Below, in pieces: positions 1 to 9,672 of a stretch of 64,000 nucleotides of DNA (its first letter is position 1; each line of letters starts with the position of its first letter). The translations under genes and the position numbers were made by a program. The notes below the pieces were generated by a model. It searched no databases and was not told where the DNA came from. It worked only from the letters and a program-made list of their open reading frames with translations. Source of the DNA: Burkholderiales bacterium (GTDB taxonomy: Bacteria > Pseudomonadota > Gammaproteobacteria > Burkholderiales > Burkholderiaceae_C); contig RXJV01000036.1 in assembly GCA_003963075.1 (NCBI GenBank), positions 1 to 64,000 of the forward strand, in the 5' to 3' direction.

Positions 1-597
1 ACAAGGCCGGTCACAAGACCGCCCTGCATGCTTTCAGGCGGTCGCCTTTCCGGTAACCCTCTGATGAACCGCCAAGCATCGCAGAGCGCCGAGGCGGGTG
101 ATGTTCGGCCTGGCACGAGAGCGCAAGTTGGAGCCGCGCCAGCGGATTGACGATGTGCTGGCCCCCGGCAACAGCCAGCGTGGCCGTGTCGCGCTGGTGG
201 TGGCCGCCATGCTGCGGCCCTCGCCTCGCGGGTGAGGCGTTCTGCGTGAAGCCAAACGTGGTGCCAAACCGGCAAGCCATGACGATCGCGCGGTGAGCAG
301 CGAAAGCGCTGGCCGTGAACACCCCTGGGCGATTCAACCAACAGGCGCCGCGGCTGCGGGCCGCATGCGGGGGAGGCTGCCGGGTCGGAGGGCGTTGACT
401 ACCGCCCCCGGTTTCGTCCCCAAGGGCTGTCGGCAAGCTTGACATCGAGCCGGCCCACTTCCGCACCTGAGGCGCCAAGTTCTTGCCCCAATTGAACATT
501 TCTGATCTGGCCCGGCAATTGCTTAGCAGGCGATGGCCAGCGCTGCTGCGCGATACGCCCGTTCCGCCTACGGGTTTCCACCAAGCAAGGAGTTACT

Positions 598-1197
598 GTG
601 ACGACGATCCTCAAGCTCGCAACCGTGATCGGCGCTGTCGCGCTGACAACTTCTGCACTCGCCGCACCGGTCATTCACGAAGACCCAGCAAGCCTTCTTG
701 TGACCAACCGCGGCATCGGTAGCGCTCCGGTGGGGCGGCTGACGGTCAGTTCGGCCCAGACCATCAGCAGTTTTGGCTTGAAGGTGGACCTTGCCCAGGC
801 CGGCAACCTGACCTTCGAGATTTTCGATTCGACCACGGGTGCACTGTTGTACGCGTCCGGCCCGAAGTTCTTCGCCGACGATGGCATGAGCTACAAATTC
901 TCCGACGACTTTTCCTTCACCTTCCAAACCGGCATCACCTATGGTTTGACGGCCTTCAGCGACGTTGCTGCCTCGTTCAGTGTCGATTTCAACGCAAACA
1001 CCGTCGGCGCCTTCAACTTCCTGACCGGCAATCAAAACGTGAACGGCAAAACCTTGGATCGCGGCCAAAACTGCTGCGATGTCTGGACGGCGCTCAACGT
1101 CGGCGAAGCGAACCAAGTGCCGGAACCCGCCACGTTGGCATTGACCGGCCTGGGCCTTTACGCGGCCAGCCGCACGCGCCGCCGTCAGGTGGCCTGA
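598..1197 (+). CDS. PEP-CTERM sorting domain-containing protein
   Basis: N-terminal signal-like sequence; C-terminus VPEPATLALTGLGLYAASRTRRRQVA (VPEP, hydrophobic stretch, Arg-rich tail). GTG start. Confidence 0.85.
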   Translation: MTTILKLATVIGAVALTTSALAAPVIHEDPASLLVTNRGIGSAPVGRLTVSSAQTISSFGLKVDLAQAGNLTFEIFDSTTGALLYASGPKFFADDGMSYKFSDDFSFTFQTGITYGLTAFSDVAASFSVDFNANTVGAFNFLTGNQNVNGKTLDRGQNCCDVWTALNVGEANQVPEPATLALTGLGLYAASRTRRRQVA

Positions 1198-1280
1198 AGC
1201 CGGCGCCAATGCGGCCGGGTCGACAAGGGTGACCCGAAGCCAGCCGCACCGCCAGCGTTGAGCTGGCCGATACCGAACGC

Positions 1281-1314
1281 CAAGCGGGGCGCCTTTGCGG
1301 CCCCGCTTTTTTAT
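1281..1314 (+). terminator. Rho-independent terminator-like hairpin downstream of PEP-CTERM gene
   Basis: aagcggggc-gcctttgcg-gccccgctttttt: GC-rich stem followed by T run. Confidence 0.65.
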
Positions 1315-1915
1315 TGAAGCGTTGGGATCCTGCAAGCCGAAGCCTCCATGCGCCGCGGAAGGCGACAAGCGCCCGGCGAGATGAGGAACAAAACGGCTGT
1401 TCTCGCCTGTGGCCAGCGGCCAAAGCCAACGGACCTCGGCCACAGCCGGCCAGCCCCGAGCGACTGCCAAGCCGGTGCCATGCGTCTGCGCGGCGGCCTG
1501 GGATCGACGTCAACCTGCCGATCACGGCTTGCAGCCGGCGCCGGATCGGCGCAGCCCGCTGTTGGCGGTGTCGTGCAAGCCAGGCCTGGGGCTCCGGACG
1601 GCGGGACGACGGCTCGCCGCAGCTGGCCGTGCGGGCCAATGCGCACAATCCGGGTCGGCCAGCGTCTGTCCATCTGCCGCGACCCCGACCGCCACCCCTG
1701 ACACGCCCATGGCCGCCACCGCATCGCCTTTGCGCAGGCCGTGGGCGGTGGGGTGACTTGTTGCTGGATCGTTCGGCGGACATCGTTCGGCGGACATCGT
1801 TTGGCGGAAAGCATGTCGCGGATACACCCGCAATCCCAGCGCCGGCTTTGACAGCGCCAAACCAACGCTGAATTGACCTCAGCCCCACCCGCAGAGCCTG
1901 ACGGGTTTACCCACC

Positions 1916-3001
1916 ATGCAAACATCAAGAGCCCGTCGTCGTCTGCCAAGCCTTGTCCACAATGTTTTGAGCCTTGCGCTGAGCCTGGCGATCGGCCCGG
2001 GCCATGCCGAAATGCTGGCAAGCCCCAGCCCCGAGGTGCTGGCCGCCAGAAACAGTATTGATGCCGGGCGCATGAGTGACCTGGTTCATGAGCTGTCCAG
2101 CCGTCGGTATCTGGGCCGGCTGCCGGGCAGCGACGGCGACAAAAGGGCGCGGGCTTATCTTGAAAACCTGTTCCGGCAAATCGGCCTGGCACCGGCGGGA
2201 ACCAATGGCTTTCTTCAGGAATTCAATACCCAGATCACCCAGCCCGACGGTGAATCTCACGGCAACCCGAGAAACCCACTGCTGGGGCGCTCCGCAAGAA
2301 CGGCCAATATCATCGGCACCCTGCCCGGCACCGACCCGAAGCTGAAGCATGAAATCATCATCATCAGCGGGCACCACGACCATTTGGGCTGGCGGCCACG
2401 CGACGAGGATGCCGACGACGACAGTCCCGTCGAATACTACCCAGGGGCCAACGACGACCTGTCCGGCATTGCGTCCGTGCTCGAACTGGCGCGCGCGTTC
2501 AAGCGCCTCAAAGGACCCCAGAACCGACGGACCTTGCTGTTTGTCGCCTACGGCGCCGAGGAACAGACCGAGATGGGCTCGATCGCGCACGTCAAAAAGC
2601 TGCGTGACGAAGGCAGCCTGAGCAAGGTGATTCTGATGCTCAGCATCGACATGATCGGCCGCGGCTACAAGCAGTTCGACGAAACCCTGGCCGCCACCTG
2701 GGCCCGACAAGCCTATCGGGGCGAACCGGATGACGGCGACATGTATTCACACAAATATGAATGCGAACCCGGCCCGACCTTCGATTACGACGCTGGCCCC
2801 TTTGCCCACCACGGCATCAACAACCGCGTGATCGGGCGCGCCGATGTCGATCATTACCACAAACCGTCCGACACCGCCAAAACGGTCGAATTCGAGGCCG
2901 CCGCACGGGTCACCAAGGCGATATTCGATTTCATCTGGCATATTGACCAGGCCGATATCCCGCCCAAGCCGGCCGGTATTCCGGCCAAATGCCGGAAGTA
3001 G
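1916..3001 (+). CDS. M28-family zinc aminopeptidase-like protein, secreted
   Basis: Motifs IISGHHDHLGW, GANDDLSGIASVLELAR, AYGAEEQTEMGS, VDHYHKPSDT match M28 metal-ligand pattern; N-terminal signal sequence. Confidence 0.85.
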   Translation: MQTSRARRRLPSLVHNVLSLALSLAIGPGHAEMLASPSPEVLAARNSIDAGRMSDLVHELSSRRYLGRLPGSDGDKRARAYLENLFRQIGLAPAGTNGFLQEFNTQITQPDGESHGNPRNPLLGRSARTANIIGTLPGTDPKLKHEIIIISGHHDHLGWRPRDEDADDDSPVEYYPGANDDLSGIASVLELARAFKRLKGPQNRRTLLFVAYGAEEQTEMGSIAHVKKLRDEGSLSKVILMLSIDMIGRGYKQFDETLAATWARQAYRGEPDDGDMYSHKYECEPGPTFDYDAGPFAHHGINNRVIGRADVDHYHKPSDTAKTVEFEAAARVTKAIFDFIWHIDQADIPPKPAGIPAKCRK

Positions 3002-3174
3002 CGCTTAAACCGGGCGCGAATTCGGGGTCAAGGCATCCGACCTCAGGCGGCCGACGCAAACACCCGTTTCCCGTCAGGACCAGGCCTTCGCCTCAAGGGC
3101 CGGTTGGGGGGGCGCCGGCGCGCATGCGGGCGGCACGCGTGCCGACTTGCTGGCGGTGAGCGAGACGCGGGCTT

Positions 3175-4449
3175 CTAGATCTGAGGCCTGGCGCCGAAGC
3201 TTCCGAAGCTCCCCTTCAGCCGCTTCCAGATGCTGGCCTGCACATCGCTCGGGTAACCCTTGGTGCCCATGAAGACATCGGCCACGCGGTCGGCGAGCTG
3301 CTGGCCAAACTGCTTCAGCAGCAGGTTGCGCAGCACCGTGTTGCCATAGAAGAACTTGGACAGCCGTGCGGAGGCATGCAGCTGCGGCCGCAGCGCCTGG
3401 TCGATGAAGGCGTCGTAGCGCGCGGCAGCGGTGGCGGCTTGCACCTCGCCCCGCGCGTTGCGGCTGGTCGCCAAGGCCTGCGCCGCCTGCTGCCCGGTGA
3501 GCATGGCGTTGGAAATGCCTTCGGCGGTGAGGGCGTCTGCGGTGCCGGCGGCATCACCCACCAACATCACACCCCCCTGGCACAGGGAACCCTGGCGCAG
3601 CGACACCGGGATCACGAAGCCATGGCTTTCTGTCCGGAGCACCTCCTGAATGCCCAAGGCCTGAAGGTAGCGTTGGTAATGCTGCTTCAGCGCGGTCTTG
3701 TCGCCGTCGTCCTTTTGAAACAGCGCCACGCCGATCGACAGGTGATCGCGCTTTGGGAAGCTCCAACCGTAGCCGTGCGGGATCGCATCCATGTCAAAGC
3801 GTGGATCGTCCTGGAGGCGGGCGAAATCGGCCTCGCCCACCCACACCTCGCATTCCAGGGCCGGGATGATCTGGCGGTCATCCACAAACCCGGCCAGCTT
3901 GGCGGTGGGGCTGGTCGCACCATCGGCCACGATGACGGCGCGGGCGGTGCAGCGCCGCTGGTCGGTGTGCAGATCGATCACGCTGCCACCGTGCGCGTCC
4001 AACGACCGATCCAGCCGACGCACGGCTTCGCCGGTGATCACGCGGACGCCCAGGCCCTGCGCGTGTTGCACCAGGGCGTGGTCGAAGCGATCGCGCATCA
4101 CCATGGTCACCAAGGGCTCGCTGCGCTGGGCCGAGTAGCGATCGCGGTACTCGTTGTTGTAGACATTGATCTGGCCGCAGCTCACCTCCAGCGCCGCTTG
4201 CAAGGCCGGGCTGGGGTGTTGACGCAGCGCCTCGGGCAGCAGTTGGCGACCGCGAAACACCAGCCCGCCGCCGCAGACCTTGTAGCGGGGCAGCTCGGCC
4301 TTGTCGATCAGCACGGTGCGCACACCGGCTTGGCCGAGTTCACAGGCCGCCATGGCACCCGCCGGCCCCCCGCCCACGATGGCCACTTCAAAAATATCTG
4401 CTTCCAACTGCCTTCTCCGCGCGCCTGGCTGTGCCCCGAAAAGCAGCAC
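3175..4449 (-). CDS. Geranylgeranyl reductase family FAD-dependent oxidoreductase
   Basis: FEVAIVGGGPAGAMAACELGQAGVRTVLIDKAELPRYKVCGGG dinucleotide-binding/GGR motif; VMLVGDAAGTADALTAEGI motif. True start may be internal (about VAIVGGG upstream Met/Val). Confidence 0.85.
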   Translation of the reverse strand: MLLFGAQPGARRRQLEADIFEVAIVGGGPAGAMAACELGQAGVRTVLIDKAELPRYKVCGGGLVFRGRQLLPEALRQHPSPALQAALEVSCGQINVYNNEYRDRYSAQRSEPLVTMVMRDRFDHALVQHAQGLGVRVITGEAVRRLDRSLDAHGGSVIDLHTDQRRCTARAVIVADGATSPTAKLAGFVDDRQIIPALECEVWVGEADFARLQDDPRFDMDAIPHGYGWSFPKRDHLSIGVALFQKDDGDKTALKQHYQRYLQALGIQEVLRTESHGFVIPVSLRQGSLCQGGVMLVGDAAGTADALTAEGISNAMLTGQQAAQALATSRNARGEVQAATAAARYDAFIDQALRPQLHASARLSKFFYGNTVLRNLLLKQFGQQLADRVADVFMGTKGYPSDVQASIWKRLKGSFGSFGARPQI

Positions 4450-4682
4450 AGCTGCGGGCTGGCTCAGCCGGGCCGGGATTATGTCCGAGGGGTTTCGACC
4501 GCCACTTTGGCCCTGATCCGCAGAAGTGAGGCGAAGCGCTCGGACACCGACTGGAGCGTCCAGGGCCGGCGAGGCTCAAGAAACCTTCACCGCCGGCTGG
4601 TGTCTCAGCGCCGCCAGCGCCGGCCGTTTCGGGCGTGATGCGGTGCACGCAAGCCGATCATCCGGGACGGCAGGCGCCGGCG

Positions 4683-5303
4683 TCACTTGGCCCCGACGCC
4701 CAAGAAGCGGTCAGGGTCAAAGTCCGCGATATCGATCTTTCCAAAATCCCGGGGCGGCCGGTAAGTCCGCACCCGCATGGAGCGTTCGGGCTCGGTCGAG
4801 CGGAAGGACGCCGATTCCACCTTCACCAGCTGCCACGTCTGGTCGCGACGCGAATAGCCGAACGAATAGGTGGCCGTCCACCGCAATGTGCTGCCCCCGT
4901 AGTGCCCGATGGTGAAGCGGCCGGGACCGACCTCCACCCGCTGCAAGGGGTCGCCCATCACACCGCCACAGGTACGGCACATCACCGCCGTGTCACTCGT
5001 CTTGGCCAGCCGCAAGCTGCCGTCCGGCTGACGCAACAACAGGCGTAGGGAGCGCGTGCCTTGCCCGGCGTCGGCCGCTTCGCCATTGGCGGTCTCGAGG
5101 ATCAACAGCACATCGTCCATCCCTCGCAGGCTCAGGTCGGCCTGCTCAAGCGCCACAACGATCGCCCCGGGCGGGATGAAGGGCCGGACTTGCGAGGGAA
5201 TGCTCGCCTCGTCGACCCCTGGCCCGGCCCATGCCGCCCACGCGCCGATGGGCGCGACGGCGCACGACAGCACGATGGCCGCTGGATACATCGCTCTGAT
5301 CAT
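4683..5303 (-). CDS. Hypothetical secreted protein
   Basis: ORF with signal peptide MIRAMYPAAIVLSCAVAPIGAWA; start trimmed from ORF track. Confidence 0.55.
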   Translation of the reverse strand: MIRAMYPAAIVLSCAVAPIGAWAAWAGPGVDEASIPSQVRPFIPPGAIVVALEQADLSLRGMDDVLLILETANGEAADAGQGTRSLRLLLRQPDGSLRLAKTSDTAVMCRTCGGVMGDPLQRVEVGPGRFTIGHYGGSTLRWTATYSFGYSRRDQTWQLVKVESASFRSTEPERSMRVRTYRPPRDFGKIDIADFDPDRFLGVGAK

Positions 5304-5770
5304 TCGGTGTCCTTGAAGCCCAATGCCGCCACCTCGCGCCGCCGCCCGACGACCACGACCACGACGCTGAACGCAGCAAGCAGCGCGATCGCGCACAGCC
5401 ACAGGCCGAAGCCCGCGCCCAAGCCCCTGATGGGTGTCAATTCGGCTTCATCGAAAACCCAGCCCGTCGTGGCGAAGCTCGTCAGGCCCAACAGCAGGGC
5501 CACGAGGCTTGACCCGAGCGCGATGCGCTCTCGCCCCACCGCGAGTGCCACACAAGCCGCTAGGAAGCAGGGGTTGGCGTACCAGCCGAACTCGAGCAGC
5601 ACCGGCCCCATCCACCCGCTCAGCAGAACTTCGATCCCCCTCAGCGACCGGTGGCCGTCGAAGAAGAAGACGGGCAACGCCCAGGACACCGCATAGGCCA
5701 GACCGACGCAGGTCAAAACCCATCGCTTCAACGTCGGCCACCGGACCGGCGGCTCATATCTCATGCTCAT
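5300..5770 (-). CDS. Hypothetical integral membrane protein
   Basis: 156 aa with several hydrophobic segments; overlaps start of the downstream secreted hypothetical by 4 nt. Confidence 0.55.
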   Translation of the reverse strand: MSMRYEPPVRWPTLKRWVLTCVGLAYAVSWALPVFFFDGHRSLRGIEVLLSGWMGPVLLEFGWYANPCFLAACVALAVGRERIALGSSLVALLLGLTSFATTGWVFDEAELTPIRGLGAGFGLWLCAIALLAAFSVVVVVVGRRREVAALGFKDTE

Positions 5771-6159
5771 GCCCCATTCGATCGCGCAAACTACCGAGGC
5801 TCCGGCGTCAGGCTTCGAACCTCAAGCCGTGCAGACTCAGATCGCAGTTTGCATTTGACTCGGGCGGTTGCATGGAACCCAGTGGACCCCAACGAAGCCT
5901 GTGGGTTCCATGACGGGATTCGAACACTGGCCGCCCCCAAAGAAGTCTGCATCGAGGCTGAGCATCCCGCGCGACGCCGACCGATTGTCCCGAAGGCCCC
6001 ACTCGTGCCGGAGTCACGACGGGGCGAGCGCCAGGTCCCCGGCGCGCTGGCAAACACGCGGGCCTGAGGCGACGTTCGCCACAGAGACCCGTTCGGGGGC
6101 ATCGCCGGCCCCGAAGGCTGAGAATGCGCTTGCCACTCACTCCTTCAAAAGACCCGACC

Positions 6160-6852
6160 ATGCTGAAGTTCTACTACTCGCTCGCGCCCAACCCGATGAA
6201 GGTCGCCCTGTTGCTGGAGGAGCTGGGGCTGCCCTATGAGGCCATCCCGGTGGACACCCGCAAGGGCGAGCAGCATGCGCCGGCCTTCCTGGCCTTGAAC
6301 CCGAATGCCAAGGTGCCGGTGATTGTCGACGGTGCCATCACGGTGTTCGACAGCAATGCCATCCTGCTCTACCTGGCGGACCGGGCCGGGCAGTTCCAGG
6401 CCGATCCGCAGGACCGGGGCCCGCTGCTGTCGTGGCTGATGTTCGTGGCCTCCGGCGTGGGGCCCTTCACCGGCCAATGCGTGCACTTCAAGCACTTCGC
6501 GCCGGAGCCCAAGGACTATGCGCTGAACCGTTATGACTTCGAGGCCTGGCGTCACTGGAAGATCCTCGATGCGCACCTGGCCCGGCAGCCCGAAGGCCAG
6601 CCCTGGATGATCAGCGGCCGCTACAGCCTGCTCGACATGGCGGTGTGGGGTTGGGCCCGCGCGGTGCCGTTTGCGCTGGGGGAGCAGGCCTGGGAGCAGC
6701 TGCCGCATGTGAAGCGGCTCTTTGACGCCATCAGCGAGCGGCCCGCAGCGCAGCGCGCCGCGGCCCTCAAGGACCGGCACACGTTCAAGACCGAGATGGA
6801 CGACGAAGCGCGGCGCGCGATGTTCCCGCAAAACGAGCGCCTCAAGGGCTGA
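6160..6852 (+). CDS. Glutathione S-transferase family protein
   Basis: [27 protein letters not shown]...LNPNAKVPVIVDG...DSNAILLYLAD: GST N-terminal thioredoxin fold. Confidence 0.9.
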   Translation: MLKFYYSLAPNPMKVALLLEELGLPYEAIPVDTRKGEQHAPAFLALNPNAKVPVIVDGAITVFDSNAILLYLADRAGQFQADPQDRGPLLSWLMFVASGVGPFTGQCVHFKHFAPEPKDYALNRYDFEAWRHWKILDAHLARQPEGQPWMISGRYSLLDMAVWGWARAVPFALGEQAWEQLPHVKRLFDAISERPAAQRAAALKDRHTFKTEMDDEARRAMFPQNERLKG

Positions 6853-6940
6853 GCACGGCGCCTCGCCGGCAGCCACGGGTCTTTTCGCAATCACCGTCAG
6901 CCCGGCGCGACCTCGGTTCGCGCCGCCCAGGAGTCAGATC

Positions 6941-7507
6941 ATGAAACTGTTTGCCGCCTTGCTGGCCGCCTTGTGCCTCATCGCCCCGCGGGCCGTGATG
7001 GCCGAGCCCTGGAACGTCGGTCCGCCGACCGGCTCGGCCGTGCCGGCCCTGCATGCCACCGACGCCAAGGGCAGCCCGGTCGGCCTGGCCGACCTCTACG
7101 GCAAGAACGGCCTGGTGCTGGTGTTCTTCCGCTCCGCCAAATGGTGCCCGTTTTGCCAGAAGCAGCTGATCGAGCTGAAGGAGGCCACGGCCCCGCTGGC
7201 GCAGAGGGGCTACAGGCTCGCGGCCATCAGCTATGACGCCGGCGAGGTGCTGGCCCAGTTCACGGCCAAGTGGCAGATTGCCTACCCGCTGCTGTCGGAT
7301 GCTGGCTCGGTCACGATCGATGCCTGGAAGCTGCGCGACATGCGCTACAAGCCCGACAGCTACGCCTGGGGCGTGCCCTATGCCTCGATCTATGTGATCG
7401 GCACGGATGGTCTGCTCAAGGCCAAGCTGGCCGAGGAGGACTACAAACAAAGGCCACAGCTCGCCGCCATCCTGGACGCCATCGACAACGCGTCCAAGCG
7501 GCGCTAA
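6941..7507 (+). CDS. Peroxiredoxin-like (AhpC/TSA, redoxin) secreted protein
   Basis: Signal peptide; VFFRSAKWCPFCQKQLIELK with CPFC motif in redoxin context. Confidence 0.85.
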   Translation: MKLFAALLAALCLIAPRAVMAEPWNVGPPTGSAVPALHATDAKGSPVGLADLYGKNGLVLVFFRSAKWCPFCQKQLIELKEATAPLAQRGYRLAAISYDAGEVLAQFTAKWQIAYPLLSDAGSVTIDAWKLRDMRYKPDSYAWGVPYASIYVIGTDGLLKAKLAEEDYKQRPQLAAILDAIDNASKRR

Positions 7508-7558
7508 CTGCGCAGGCCGGCGGCTCGCTGACGGGCACGCCGGCTGGCGTGCCCGGCC

Positions 7559-8611
7559 TCAGGCCCGGGTACGCCGACGCCGGCTCAGGAAGGCCAGCGC
7601 GCCCAGGCCGGCCATCAGCAGTGCGCCGGCATCCGGCTCAGGCACCGGGCTCAGCGTCACGAAGGGCTCATAGCCCAGCTCCAGCTTGCTGCCGTTGGCC
7701 GACGGGGCCAGCGAATTCGCGATCAGCGTGCCTTCCAGGTGACCGGAGCCGGTCACTGCCGCATTCGGCGCCAGCACGCTGCCGTTCAAGAAGCTGTTGA
7801 CGCTGACGCTGCTCGCCTGGCTCAGGTTGAACACCAGGCGGTCCCGGCTCAGGGCCAGCGCATCGGTGGAGTTGACCTGGTCGCCGCCGAGCTGGCCGCC
7901 GAAGCTGACCTGCGTGGCGCTGCTGTTGATGACGATATGCGCACCGCGCTTGACGTTGCTCAGCTGCAGATTGCTGAGGTTGCCGACATTGCCGAGGTTG
8001 AACACCTGCACGTCCGAGACGCCGTCGCCGACGAGGCTGATGCCGCTGTTCAATGCGGACCAGCTGCCGTTCTGGGTCTGAGCCGCGAGCTGGGTCGAGA
8101 GCGCGCCCAGCTTGGTCTTCGCGGCGGCGAAATCGATGAAGCTCGCATTACGGACGGCGCTGCCGTACTGCCAGCTCTGGGCATTCAGGCTGCCGCCGTA
8201 GACGATCTGGCCCGGCGCGGTCTGCGCGGTGATCCAGGCCCCGGTGCTCGGACCGATGGAGGCATTGGTGTTGGTGTTGTAGGTGGGGCCGTTGTAGATC
8301 GATCCGGCATTGCCGCCCCATTCGCTGGTCAGCGACACATTGCCCTTCACCACCAGCGTGGGCCCGGCGGCGTTGTAGGGGTTGCGATAGCCGACATCGA
8401 AGCCACGCGTCAGATTGCCGCCGACCGCCAGGCGGCCTTCCACGTCTGCGGCGCCGCTGACGTCGCCAAAGAAGAAACCGCTGTAGCCGTTGGCCACACC
8501 GAAATCGATGGTGGGCACCGCCATCGCCGCGCCACAGACCCAACCGGCCCCCAGCGCAAATACCATTCGAATACCACGCGAAACGCTCGACAGACCCTGA
8601 GAACCGAACAT
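7559..8611 (-). CDS. Choice-of-anchor A family PEP-CTERM protein
   Basis: GRLAVGGNLTRGFDVG and GSVLAPNAAVTGSGHLEGTLIANSL features typical of choice-of-anchor A; C-terminus PVPEPDAGALLMAGLGALAFLSRRRRTRA. Confidence 0.85.
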   Translation of the reverse strand: MFGSQGLSSVSRGIRMVFALGAGWVCGAAMAVPTIDFGVANGYSGFFFGDVSGAADVEGRLAVGGNLTRGFDVGYRNPYNAAGPTLVVKGNVSLTSEWGGNAGSIYNGPTYNTNTNASIGPSTGAWITAQTAPGQIVYGGSLNAQSWQYGSAVRNASFIDFAAAKTKLGALSTQLAAQTQNGSWSALNSGISLVGDGVSDVQVFNLGNVGNLSNLQLSNVKRGAHIVINSSATQVSFGGQLGGDQVNSTDALALSRDRLVFNLSQASSVSVNSFLNGSVLAPNAAVTGSGHLEGTLIANSLAPSANGSKLELGYEPFVTLSPVPEPDAGALLMAGLGALAFLSRRRRTRA

Positions 8612-8803
8612 CCTGTTTCCTCTACAAGTTGGGGGTTTTCCCTTGGAAGGGGCTCGGCGCGATTGTTCGGGCGGTGCTCCGACTGGCCTACCCCCCGACT
8701 GATGTGGTATCGGACTGGTTTGTGTGCTCCTTCACGGAATGCCCGGCCGGATGCGGGCCTGCCGCGACGCTCGGCCGCCGACGCGGGGCCGGTGTCGCCG
8801 ATT

Positions 8804-9373
8804 TCAGGCGCGGCGGCGGCGGCCGAGCGCGATCAACAGCGCAGATCCGGTCAGCGCCAGGCTGCCCGGCTCAGGCACGTTGGCCGCGATGTTGTCGAGC
8901 GCAAACCCGCCCGTGCCCGCAAAGCTGACCTCGGTGAGCTGGGCCCAGCGGCTGTCCAGCACCAGGTGGCTGGCACTCGACAGGTCGGCGGCGAGCGAGG
9001 CGACCTGCACGCCGTCGAGCAGGCCGCTGACGAGCAGGGTGCCGGGGCCAAAGCCAAAATCCTCGGGCAGCGCATCGAAGGACTGCAGGCTGAACAGGCC
9101 GCCGCCTTCGCGGCTGAGCGTGAAGGGCGTGCTATCGAAGCCGCCAAACATCGCGTCATCCAGCGGCAGAAAGCTCGCGGACGGCCCGCTGATGACGAAG
9201 CCCGCCTCGTGATAGCGGGCGATGTCGGTGGCGTTGTCGATGTCGATCAGGCCAGGGTGGTCAAAGGTGAGCAGGCCGGCATGCGCAGCGCCGCCTCCGC
9301 ACAGGGCGGCAGCGACTGCAGCGGCACCGACGAGGCGCGGCAAAAATGAAGCGGGGCGGTTGAGCGGTGACAT
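8804..9373 (-). CDS. PEP-CTERM sorting domain-containing protein
   Basis: Signal peptide MSPLNRPASFLPRLVGAAAVAAALCGGGAAHA; C-terminus NVPEPGSLALTGSALLIALGRRRRA. Start trimmed. Confidence 0.8.
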   Translation of the reverse strand: MSPLNRPASFLPRLVGAAAVAAALCGGGAAHAGLLTFDHPGLIDIDNATDIARYHEAGFVISGPSASFLPLDDAMFGGFDSTPFTLSREGGGLFSLQSFDALPEDFGFGPGTLLVSGLLDGVQVASLAADLSSASHLVLDSRWAQLTEVSFAGTGGFALDNIAANVPEPGSLALTGSALLIALGRRRRA

Positions 9374-9672
9374 GAGATCTCCGTGAGGCGTGGCGGTGGC
9401 AAGAGTCAATGCGCCGGCGGGGCCGCAGCGGGCGCGAGCCCGGCCTTGGCCTGGCGGCATCTGGCATACGCAGCCCAGGCCGGACGGATGCAGGGCCGCG
9501 ACGCTTTCGCCCCCCCAAACTGGGGGAAGGGGCGGCGGCCAGCGCCTAGCATCGACACCCATGCACCGCCCTGTTCCGACCCTCGCCCCGTGCCTGGCCA
9601 CCGCCGCAGCCGGCCTGCGGCCGCAGGCGCATGCCACGCACCGGCCAGCCAGCCCGCACTGAGTTGCCCACG

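Noticed and set aside
1-590. ORFs at the window start (162 aa, 91 aa, 79 aa)
   Set aside because: Overlapping frames on both strands, no recognisable motifs or consistent coding signal.
1311-2192. Long ORFs on both strands between the PEP-CTERM gene and M28 peptidase
   Set aside because: Arg/Pro-rich composition; no domains; a decayed gene is possible but not supportable.
5905-5990. Minus-strand tRNA gene suggested by ggattcgaac
   Set aside because: T-stem does not pair and no D-arm/anticodon arm could be found; kept only as a low-interest finding.
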